Source: Neospora caninum Liverpool
Taxonomy: Eukaryota; Apicomplexa; Conoidasida; Eucoccidiorida; Sarcocystidae
Assembly: GCF_000208865.1 (NCBI RefSeq)
Contig: NC_018395.1
Coordinates: 4,202,839-4,266,838 of the forward strand
Direction: 5' to 3'
Length of the DNA stretch: 64,000 nucleotides
In this document: one piece after another, positions 11,346 through 22,900 of the stretch
Position numbering within the stretch: the first letter of the stretch is position 1
Layout of the letters: each line of letters starts with the position of its first letter
Made by a program: the position numbers and the translations under genes
The notes under the pieces: generated by a model
What the model saw: the letters and a program-made list of their open reading frames with translations, nothing else
What the model was told of the DNA's origin: nothing
Databases searched by the model: none

Positions 11346-14300
11346 ATGCTTTCCGCGAGACACGCAGGCTGGTGTGCTGAGAGAGGTCAATGGCGGACAG
11401 CCGCATATTTTTCGGCGAGGCGACACCAGAACCCGAAAGTGAGTATGTCCAAAAGCCTTGAACTGGAAACGCCAGAGAACTCTCTTTTTGGTATTTGTTT
11501 TCTCACCAGCTGCAGGTCTTTTGTGAGACCAGCAAGCGAGGCGACGAGCCACGGGCTCAGTCGTGTCTTCTGGCTGCCTTGTTGAGTGTCTTTTCGCAGA
11601 TCCATTGTCCCCGGAGAAACAGGCATTTAGAGGGGAACTCTCTGTCTGCCAGGAGTTCGTTAACAGGAGAATATCGTCTTTTCTTCGCACTTGCCCATTC
11701 CCTTCGGCGCATCAGTTCGAAGGCGTCCTCCGGCTTGTGGTGGCAACGCGGCTCAGCCATGGGGCCGGCGAGCGTTCCTGCTAGAACGGTGCGTTTTAAG
11801 GTTTCCGGCTAATGTCTCCGCCGCGTACGCTGAAGTTTTGCTCTTTTAGAGATGTTACGCATCGCGAAAATAGGGTTTGTTGCATCGTACGTGGCGCTGA
11901 CTCCCTGACTGGTTCGCTGCTACTCCAACGCCTCAGCAGAGCGCGAGGCGTCGCTAGCAGACGGCCAGCATGTTAGCCAAGCCTAAGGGCGATTTGAATC
12001 AACTCTTCAAACATGTACCAGGTCACAGCTTCCATTTACCCGGAAGCGCTGACTGGACCTGCATGGGTGCATTTCAGAGGCCTTTTGTTTCCCTTTGTGT
12101 CTTGGGAGGTGGTTTCGTCAATTCCAGCAGAAGTCGCGCCCGTGTGTGGGGAACTCTGTCACTCTTGGTCTTGAACCTCTCGCCTGCCCTCCTTCTTCGC
12201 GGATCCAGAAAGGAAAGAAGTATAAAAACGCGTTTTTCTTTACTCTTCTCACCTCGATGTGTTGCCCCAAAATTCCCCAAAAGAGCCTCGGTGTCAGCGG
12301 GTCGAACGCCTCACCTAAATCTCTAGCGCCTTCATATTCTCCGCTGCACTGCCGCGATCTGCTTACTTTTTTGCCTTGTCCCCCGAGCCACCCAAGGTAA
12401 CAGATGGACTCAATGTAAGTCTTTACCAAGCCCAAAGTCTCGTCTGTGTCAACATGTGCCGCCGTTTCCCTGCTTATTCGTCGTCCCCTGCTTCTCGCGT
12501 TTTCGTCGAAAGAAAACCGAGCAGACGGTGCTGACCGGCTGTGTATGTCAACATAGGAGCATATGCGCTCGTACTGTGGAATCCTTCCCTCTTCTATATC
12601 GTGTACGTTTATCAACCGTGGTCAAGCTACCCTTGCACGTAACCTTTCTCGTCAGCCTCTTTATTACGCGAAACCCGCAAGTTCCATCTCATTAAAAAGC
12701 GAGTACAGAGTCCACATAACTCTGTATATACGTCTCCAGCAGCCGCGTTTCTTTTCCACTGAAGTGACGTGCAATGCTGGGCTGATTAGGCTCTCTTTCC
12801 TGTCCCCGTTTCGCAGCGCTACACGATGCAGAGGCAGGACTGCTTTCTTCGCCTGAATCAGCCACCCGTGAGTGCTCACAGCGTTGCCTGCGCGGGGAGA
12901 AGAAAGGGAAAGAGCACGGAGAACGACAGAGGAGAAGTGATGCTTAGAGAAGGGCCAAAGAAGGGCAGCTAATCGCCGTTTCACAAATGGATGAATGAAG
13001 AGTCGAAAGGAAATAAGAGATCAGGACAGAGAAAACGATAATTTAGAAGCCTCACCGGGGAACCGACGAGTATGATACGTAAGAGAGGAAAGGAAATACG
13101 ACAGACAGACAAAGCGCGAGCAAGAATGTGCAAGGAGGAAAGACGAGAGAACGTTTCTCGTATGCGTGTTCCGAAACGTGTTTCGCAGCTTGCCTGTGCA
13201 TCTACGCCGGACGACCGGCTGCGTGGAGATCCTGCCATTCGTTTATACGAGCGTATATGCGTATCCACATACAAAAAAATGCCCACAGACTAACGTGCAT
13301 ATACACGAGAAGCCATCACTGTATGTAGAAAAGCGAATACACGACAATCCTGAATATGACATGCACAGACACACTTGACTGTAATTGTCGACGCTTCAGT
13401 CTGACGTATGGAGGCACTGCACTACACGTGACTGCCTATACATATGTACTCGTGCAAGTGCGGTGTTAGAGAAATGCTATCCAAATCCATGCAATATAAA
13501 ATGTAATACAAAGACTCGTTTTGTTAAAACGGTCGCATACCCACCAATGCCAGAAGGATAAACATAAGTACGTGTTATCGATAGGTCACCGTAAAAGCGT
13601 GAGCGGGTGAACTCCAGGCGGCCGCAGTCGGGGCGTGTAATGTCCAGCCGGTGTCCGCCTAAAGATGTAAATGACACGGCAACACCGCGGGTGATTTGTA
13701 GATGTGTTTCTTCGGTTTTTTTCCGTTTTGTTCCTCACGCATGTAGAGGCCCTTCGAGCGGCTCTGGATGTCGCAGGTCTCGAGCTGACAGCAAGAAGCC
13801 GGAAAGCGCTCGCCAGACTTGCTCGTTCTTCTTCGCTTCAACAGTGGGAACACGCTTTACGTACCGTCAACGTAAGTCGTTTGTCGGACGGTGTTTCATG
13901 TCGGTGCGGCGGCGGTGTATGGTCTAGGATGTACGGTTTCGAAACACGGGAGGTGTAGGTTGGCAGAAACACGTGTTCAGACGGCGTTTGCGCATTTGAG
14001 GTTTTTCGAATATGCTACCGACCCGCAGTTCTCTCTCCCATTTATTCTCGTCTTTCCGTCTGTGTGGGTGTCTGCCTCCAGCTTCGTCTGCGGGGCCTCG
14101 GTAAAGGTGGCGTTCACTCCAGGAAGCAGAAAGACAAGTCGCTGTCTGCCTCCCCTGCTTCCTCGTCTCCCCCTTTGTCTCCGACGGATTCTTCTGTCTC
14201 GGGCAGCGAGCCGCCCGCGTCTCCAGAACACCATGTGACTGTGCGGACGTCTGAGGCGGTGAAGCGATTGATGCATGCACTGGAGACTCACGCACTTACA

Positions 14301-15255
14301 GTTGACTTTGTGTGGACTGTTGACAAGGAACCGAGTTCTCGGGAAAAACTGAAGCAGTCGGTCCTCTTCCAGGGCCCCGAAGAGTCGAGTTACCAGCTCG
14401 CTAGAGCAGAGGAGATAAAAGCGGAGACAGAAGGAAAGCAAGAACAGCAAGGGCAGCCGTCAAGAGTAGAAGGAGCCCTCCTCATCTTCAAACATATCGA
14501 CGAAGGAAACCACACTGATGAACAAGGCATTACTTTGATGCTTCGGCACTCAACATCGCACACCAAGGTACGTTCCACAGACGGACAGATTTGACGAGGC
14601 AAAGATGGAGGCAGTACAGAGAGAAAAAAACAGCGAGAAGGAGACAACAGAAGAGCGTGCGACGTCAGGATAGCGCAACAAGACGGGAGCGAATATATGC
14701 ATGTTCTTCCCGGCGTGCTTGTTCTCTTTTTTCCGATGTTTTTCCGTGTTTCGCTGACGTTCGTTCCTCTGTCCCCTCCTGACCGCTTGGCCATCGACGA
14801 ACATGACACTGCGAGTCTAACAGCATGCTTGCTTTTGCTTCTGTTTTGCTTCTGTTCAAAGGTTTCCAAGGTCAGGTCTCTCCACTGATGGTGTCTACTT
14901 CTCTTTTGTTGGTTTTCTGTCTTTGTAGGCGCTCCCAGATCTGGCAGGGACTTGTCGCGTGGTGCGGCGGGTGTTCACTCTGTTCGTCCGGCGATTCAGT
15001 TTCCCTCAACCCCGGACAACTCTTTCGCTTTCCTTCTTGAAACTGGCGCCCGACGTAACTCTTCCTAAAGACATTGACGAGGCCGTGATCTATCCAGAGG
15101 ACCATGTTCAAACCCGCTGGACAGTGCAGAGTGTCTTGGAGAGAGAGGGAGAAGGGGAGGCGGCAGAACTCAAAGGCCTTCACGTGCGAGAGCTTGGCGA
15201 GATAAAGAAACAGTGCTTGCTTCTGCCTCTCCAGTTCCACAGTCAGCAGTCGTGA
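11346..15255 (+). CDS. Hypothetical protein, possible mitochondrial targeting
   Basis: Proposed exons: 11346-11438, 11600-11788, 12327-12396, 12817-12867, 13747-13871, 14082-14567 and 14929-15255 (TGA). All junctions are GT-AG and in phase, giving 446 residues. The last four exons are well supported: a helical segment ALRAALDVAGLELTARSRKA, a Ser-rich linker, then a segment rich in E/K/Q and an Arg/Leu-rich C-terminus ending LQFHSQQS. The first three exons rest only on splice sites and phase. Exon 1 starts MLSARHAGW and is rich in R, S and A with few acidic residues, like a mitochondrial presequence. I recognise no domain. An alternative is that exons 1-3 belong elsewhere and the gene starts nearer 12.3 kb. 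Confidence 0.5.
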
Positions 15256-16993
15256 AACAGGAATGGGGGATGAACGAGACAAAGTACGCGATGGGAGACA
15301 AACCTTCTGGATCGGACCGGCTTTATGTGGACGATAATCGGAGAAATTCCGCCGTTCCTGTTTTTGCTCCCTGCGCTGTGGTGTCGCGGCAAAAACCGCC
15401 TCAACGCAGACGAGGAAAGAAGTCAACGAACCCAAGCATCAAGCCTCCAAATCACCTCCCCTGTCCTACTGTGTGTGCGTCTTTCCTTCCTCCCGAAAAC
15501 GAGGAGAGGACAAGGCTTTTCAGCCGTTCGCGATTTAATGCGGTTGCGCTCAAACAGTGAAGGCTAATTTGATTTGTTTTGTCGCGTTGTCCATGGAACA
15601 CGGCGAAAATGTGGTTGCTGTTGTTTGTCTGTGGGGAAGTGTGTAAGAACTGCAAATTCCATTTGTGTTGCGGGGGGGGGGGGGGGGCTTGTGTTTGCTC
15701 CTTGGACAAAGCGGTTCCTGTCTCTCATATGAGATGATGGCTTATTGACAGCAGCAGAAACGAAATCACGAGATGTCTGCAGAGAAGACAAACGGCTTCG
15801 GTGTTGCCGGTCTTTGTACAGTCTTCTGCATTGTGTTGGAAAAGGTGTATTTTTGTCGGGGGACAGATCACAGTATGAATCGTCCTCTTTTAACAGGTCT
15901 CCGTCAGGAGCTCAACAAACAGGAAAACACGTGTATGCGTTGCTACAAATAGACAGAGGCCTAGACAGATAAGTACAAATATCTGCTACACCTATGTATA
16001 TGCATACTAATGTACCCATTTCGTCGTGCGAAACGGAAACGTGCGATGAAATCCAACGTATATGAAGTGATCAACACACATCTTCTGCCTTTATGTCTCG
16101 CTGAGATTCTGAGCTTCGAAGCGCAACGAGTCTGCAGATGACCGAAACGCGAGGGAATCTCAAGTCCGGTTTGCACTCAGAGCTTAACAGTCCTTCAGAG
16201 TTTATTTACGGTGATACGCAGTTACCAGGCTCGATTTCGATAAACATCTTATAGGCAAATGCGGGAAGACAGCAGCGAATGAATGTTACGAACACAGCCT
16301 AACGAGAGGGTCCACTCTTTGGAACGCCGGCGCCAGGCTGCGCTTTCGCCTCCGGTAACGCTTTTTTCTCAGACGAGATTTCACACACGGTAGAACTATC
16401 TGATGAGTTAACCGGGAATGGATTTCCACGCAACTCGTGGATCGTTCCTTTCTCTTTGCTTCGCCTTACTCGCTTCTTTCCTTTATGGTCTTTGGGTCTA
16501 TCCCTCGCGTTGACTTGTTTATTCCTCCCCCTTCCCCTCAGGCGTTTCCAGCTAGGGCTCATTTGTTTCCTCCCGCTCTTCGGGTTTTCTCCGTCAACGT
16601 GTTGCCTTTTTGCCGTCTCAGTGTGTTCCTCTCCGGCGTTTTTTTCTTGTTCTGATTGCGCAGACTGGTCCTCTTTTCCCGCTTCTCTTTGTAGCTCAGC
16701 GAGCAGCACAGGGGTTGAGGGGGCGCCCGCAGTTCCGCTTTCAGCTCCGACCCAAGATGCTCTTCAGATCGGAAGAAAGTCTTCCGATTCAGCACCGTTT
16801 CGTTCTCCCCCCCATTCTCCACTGTTGTCCGTGATGTTTTGTTTTGCCTCCCGTACACACACGCGTCTCTGCCTCTTTCAGGAAGCAGCGACGCTCCGTC
16901 CACCGGGGGAGAGATGCATCCTTGGCGACGCACATCGATAAATATGTGTTTACTCTTCCTGTCTGCGCATTTGTACCCTGTGTGTGGGCCGTG
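15256..16993. other. Convergent intergenic region
   Basis: Lies between the 3' ends of the 11346 gene (plus) and the PDI-like gene (minus). A G homopolymer sits at about 15671-15688. A minus-strand open frame of 136 codons (16709-16299), rich in K, E and R, could be 3' UTR or a missed terminal exon; I found no phase-consistent splice joining it to the PDI-like gene, whose frame ends in TAA at 16994. Confidence 0.5.
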
Positions 16994-19900
16994 TTACATC
17001 TGTGGGATGAACAGCTTTTCTTTCGTGAGCACTTTGCTGTGCATGAAGAGGAAGTCGAGGACGCTCGGCACGTCTCGAACGCCATCGTAGATGATCACGG
17101 TTCTTCTGTCCTTTGCTTTTGCCGCGTCTTCTCCGTCGTGTGTGTAAAACAACAAGGCGGGATAGCCGTCCGCAGCGACTATATCCGTCAGCGCCACATC
17201 TCGGTCGAATTCCCACATCGAAAGCGCGTCGCGCTGCGTTCCCTCTTTCCTGTCGCGAATGGGGCTTGGCGGCCGTAGCATCGTGTCGCCATTCCGCGCA
17301 TTCGGCCCCGCGCGTCTCCGCAGATCCAGCAAGTTATGGTAGCTTACCACATTCACGTCCTCGACTTCGTTCACAGTTCCGTCCAACTCCGCCGTCACCA
17401 GCTCTGGAATGTGCGCCAAACGGGCTGCTACCTGCGCGAAAGAAGCCCACGAGGGCGTCGAAAGATGCGAGATTCCGACAGTCTCAAAGAAGCACCTAAA
17501 CACATGTCTGCATGCGGCTGCGGCTGCACGGAAACGTCTGAAGCGGCAACGATGCCTCTACCCGCCGACGTCAACACCGTGCAGGGGCATGTGGGCTGTT
17601 ACGTGTGTCCACACGCGTCTTGCTCAGAAAAACCGCTTTTTCACCGTGTAGAGATCTGGGCGTGACACGCAGGTGCGCCATCTACGGTGTATGTACGCGC
17701 CCACACGAGTGTACATCCACAGGAAAGCACAAAAAGCAGATGCCTTCACACGAAAGAGTGGGGGGAAGTGAACGCAGCCGCTCGTGTCCACTCTCCAGAT
17801 TCCATTGGAGATGTTCGTGGATCACCAAATATGTCTACACGGGGATTTAGGTGAAGAGAGACCCTAGCAGTCGGGCACCATGCGGCTACACAAATCGTCG
17901 AGTACGCACTCGGGTCTCGCGCGACGATTCGAGGGGTGTATGGGCAGCATCTCGAATGGACACGCCGACAAAAAGCACCAAACATGCGACGCGCAGGCCC
18001 CGGGATAGGCAACCTCGTTCCGCAGTGAACGATCGCCGAACACAACACGCAGAAGGTGACAGATCCAGCAACATTTGCTTAGGTGTTCGCTCTGCGGCCT
18101 CACCTCCTCAAAGACCGGACGAAGCTTGGTGCTGTGGGCACACCAGGGGGAGTAGACGAACAGAAGCATTTCCTTTTCTGGTGGCGGAGCCGGGTCGGCG
18201 AACGTCGACCCCACGAGTTTCTGCAAAGGGAGGAGAAAAAACATAAAGTCAGGATGTCCATACACCTTGTTGACAATTGCACGTGACTCTGCTGGTATCT
18301 AAACGTCTAAATCAAGTTTCCCAAAACGTGTATGACATGCGAATCACATCGATTTCTCTATGTCTACGCGTATACATAAGATAGATAGATAGGTAGATAG
18401 GCCCTCTTGTGTGTGCCGTTTGTTCTGTTTCTGCTTCTCTTGTCATTTGTTATGTGTTTCTTTTTTCTAGCTGAAGATTTGGTCGCACATGAGGTTCCCT
18501 CGCCGTTGTTCTTCGTGTTTTCCTCGGGCAATTCACCATTTTCCCGGTTTCTTCTCTCGAGAGTTACTTGAGTGTTGGATGCCGTGTCGAGAAGGCCCAC
18601 TCGCGTTTCTTCTTCCCTTCTTTGTGTCGCTTCTCCGTGCTCTTCTGTATCCCGCTTTGCGCTTTTCTTTCTCTCGCTCTTCTGGGCCAAGCGAGCATTG
18701 CTTACCACGATGTGTCCCTGTTGCGCGAGGGGCGGCGGTTCGCTTCTTCGCGTCGGCTTCAAAACTCCGTTCCGGTAATCTCCTAAAAAGACAACAGAGA
18801 AAACCCTAGCACACGCAGAAGGCCAACCAGTGAAGGGACGAAGAGAGGAAAAGACTAAGCAGCAGATACCAAAACTGTGTCGCGTTTCTCTCGCAGCTCG
18901 ACCTCACTTATTAGGCGCTCCAGGCTCGACCGAGTAAGCGGCTTCTCGTCGCACACGAACCGGACCCTGGAAATGCGGGAAGACGGATTTTCGACGATAA
19001 CCGCCTGCAAAGAACGCAAGAAAGAGAAAGCGATTGCGACTCTTGAGAATGGATAGCGCCAGGCGCATGCATTGAACGTGCACGTGTGTCTAGACGCCTC
19101 TCGTGTGGAAACGCACACATATTTCAAGAGATCTCAGACCATCGTTTTAATTCACATACATCTGCTGAAATATAGATAGATAGAGAGGCGGAGATACGGC
19201 ATCAACGGGGGAGAACAAGAGATAAGAGAAAACGCACAGGGAAACGCACGGATAAATGCATGGATGCACATGCAAGCAAATTCTCGAACTATATACATAT
19301 ATATATGTATATATATTATATATCTGTGGGAGAGGCTCTGTCCCCACGAAGCAGAGCTGCATTGCGAGGTGTCTGGTTCGCAAGAGCGTTCACTGGAGAG
19401 GGTTTAAAAGTATCTCGTACGGTTGGAACATCGCGACGCGAAACATTCAAGAAGTTCATCAGTCGAGCAGCGAACGCTCCCTTCGTCCCGCTGACGACCG
19501 AGAGAATCTCCCTGCGATATGTTCTGGCCACGTCGTGGAGCTGCGGCGGAAAAACGAGAAAATGGGAACCAGTTGAGCGTAACCGGAAGGCGGGGAGAGA
19601 CACGAAGAACCAAGGGAAGAGACAAAACGCACCACGGAGAGAAGAGCAACCAGCAGAAGGTGACAAGTAAAGGGAGTGTCGCGGAAACCGAGGAGAGGCA
19701 AGGTGGAAAAGGAGTTGCAGGCTTTCCTGTACCCGCCAGCGGTGCACGTGCGCTCCAAACGCGATGTCTGTGCGTTCTCCACTCTTCTCCTCTCGGCATT
19801 GATCCGAGAGTTATAACTGCAACTGCAGAAGGGAAATGTCGGCAAAGAAGCGTTACAGCTTGGACGCCTCCAGTTCACTCCAACGCGTCTTCTTCTTATC

Positions 19901-22900
19901 GGAAAACATGTCCTGTCCCCGGTCGTCATTTGGAAGAAAATCGCGACACAAACTGACCGCCGCTTCCGCTCGCCGGCCCGCGTCGTCGTCGGAGCGAATG
20001 AGGAAAAGGATTGGTCGGCCGTCGTTGAAGAGCTGCACATGTGTGGGGAAGAAAGGCAGAACGAGAAGGTGAAACGGCCTCGAAAGGCGGTGCGTGGAGC
20101 CGCGAGAGAAGATGAACGTGGGGTCGTTGCGGCGGTTCGATGTAAAACAAAAAAAAGGCAGAATACGGGGCAAGGCCCAGGGAGAAAGGCAAACAGGATG
20201 CAGAGAGGCAACGGGAGAGCATCGGGAAGCGAAAGAAGTCACGGAACCGAAGAGAGTGAAGACGGCGAAACGGCGGACGCAGACGTTGAAGAGAGCAGAG
20301 AACGGAGAGCGGAAGAAGGAGACAGCGCGGGGCGCTGGGAAGACCCAGGAAGACACGCACGGCCGGAAGTTGATTCGAGCGGCCGGATGCGCAGCACATC
20401 GGGAAGGAGAGGAGACAGACGGAAGGGCGAATCGCCAGGAAAACACTCGAGGACGAGAAAAGAAGGATGCAAGCGCTCAAGAGGCATCACAGGCGGACGG
20501 GTGACGTATGAAGCTATCGTTTTTTGTGCCGACCGTACGTCTGCTGAGGTTGATGAATCGAAAGGAACAACGTGCGGGAATCTCTGGTCTCTGGCGAAGC
20601 GAGCCTGTGAAACACGAAAGAGGAAACAAAGGGCAACCGAGAGCCCGATCAAAACTGCTGGCGCCTAGAAAGCTAAAGACTATCGGGTCTACACGGAAAC
20701 AACGAACAGCCTCAGAAGAACGGAGGGACGCCAAGCCCAAGACAGACGCGAGACTTCCCGAGAGAACCTGAGAACATGAGGCGAGCGCTTCGGGGCGCAG
20801 ACGATATTAGAGACAGTCTGGGCATTTACAGCCGGCCTTTTGGCGGGAAGAACAGAAGGCCTCGCAGGAGCGACGAGCGCCAGCGATGCAGACAGAGAGC
20901 GAGAGGAGAAGAACCCGAAATGCTCGGCGCGCAGAATGCAGACGAACAGGGAGAGCATGCAGAGAGAGGAAAAACAGACTGATCCGGCCGCAGAACGGGA
21001 GCGCCAGGCCGAACACAAAGCGACGACCGCGACGAAAATCCCGAAAAACACAATATGGGCCGCAAACAGCGCGGGGGGCCGCAACCTACGATGCTCTCAG
21101 CACTTGGCGGCGAGGCTCCGCGATCTCCCAAGATCACCATGTGCTCGCCGTAGGGTCGGAACAGAACAATGCCAGGGAGTTTCACCTGAAGGAGGAAAAG
21201 CGGAAGAAACACCAATGGAGAGCATGCAGCAAGCACTGAAAGAGAGAGAGGTTTCCTGGATGACGCGAATGTGGGTAATCGAAGAAAGAAAGGGAAGGAG
21301 AGAACAGAGAGTGGCGAAGCCGGAATGAAGGACACGAAAGAGCAGCAAAACAGAAACAAACCAGATACTACTCGTGAGAGGGGCGAGAGCCGGGAGCGCG
21401 ACAGGCACGAGTCGCGAGAAAAGAACAACTACGGAAAGCAAAAGAAGCGCTGAGGAGTTTAGAGGAAACACGTCAGGGCACGGGCACACGCGAGTACACC
21501 CGAAGTGACTCGGGAAGGGCAACGGTAGACAAAGCAAGAACAAAGGATCCCGTTGCTTGTTTTCATCACCTCCAGTTTTGAGGCGACTTCTGTGCTGTTG
21601 GTGATCGCGACGGTGACCTCGTCGATCATCTGCGCCGCACGCAGGAAGGCATCTTTTGCTTTGCCTGGGAAAACGAGGAACGCAAAAAGGCACAGAAACA
21701 GCCTTCTTCAATCTGCGTTGCGTGCACTTGCATGCACATACAGCGCGTTGTCCCGGTACGGAGGGTGTGATTCAGTTTTCGCCACGTTTGGTATGTGCAT
21801 GTGGCACCCATCGGTAACACTGCACACATAGACTCCTACCTAGGCATAGAGAGAGACAGAAATGCGCGAGGGCGTGTGCATGCGCGCCTTTTATGTACAC
21901 ACGAGTTTACACGGTTCGGGGCTGGGGTGGTCGATGCCCAGCACGCCGGTCGAGATGTGGGTAAACGAGCAAAAAAGCGAGTAGAGCTGAGGGGACTGGG
22001 CGACGGGAAAGCCCGGGGGAAGAACGTGTGCATGCATCACCCACGACAGAGTCTCCTGTGCATTCAATGGAAACGCGAAAACGAATCCAGCTAACGCAAA
22101 AGCGAGCACCACAAAACAGTGAAGAACGAGAAAGCTTACCGTCACTCTCAAAGAGGCCCAGAAGCGTGACGGGGTTGTCGAAACAAAAGCGATCTGCCGT
22201 AGCAAAGTCCTTCAAGAAGTACGCGGGTGTGCCCCGCTTCCTGAAGGCGCATCGACCGTGAGAGAGGCATCGCGTGCTGAGAGAGAGCGCATTCACGCAT
22301 GCCTTTGTCGTTCACCTAATCTTCTCACGCGCTAAAAAGTTGCCCTCCACACCCTCACTCAGAGTGCTTTCTCCCTCCATACTCTCCCGTTTATTCTTCT
22401 CTTCCTTCCTCGCTTTCTTTTTCCAGTCTCTTCCCACTTCGTCGTCCCTGTCTCTCCGTCCCTCTCTGCGTCTGGTTCTTCTTCCCGTTCTTCTTCCCCT
22501 TCTTCTTCTCGTTCTTCTTCCCCTTCTTCTTCCCCTTCTTCTTCTCGTCCTTCTTCCCGTTCCTCCCTTTCCTCTCTTTTATCTTTCTCACTTCATCGCC
22601 CATCTGACGAGGCGGTCTGCGGTAGCTGGGCCCTCGTATTGTTCCGCTTTGATGCCCCTGAAAGGAGACTGAGTGTCTCCTTTTTCTCCCCGCGGCGCCT
22701 CTGGGGCCGCACCGCTCCCGCCGTTCGTCTGCTGGGCAGTCACTGGCGAGGAAAGCGGCGCAGAGGAAGGCACGTAGCTGACGAGTTTCACGCACGGAGC
22801 AGAGCTCGCCTCCAGGCGGCGCGCGAGTTCCTCGTGGGCGGCAGAATCGACCTGAGAAAAGACCTCGGAGGCAAGAACACGTGAGGAGCCAGACAATGCC

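Noticed and set aside
16299..16709. 136-codon minus frame as a C-terminal exon of the PDI-like gene
   Set aside because: The preceding exon has an in-frame TAA at 16994 and no donor was found before it that would join in phase. It is probably 3' UTR.
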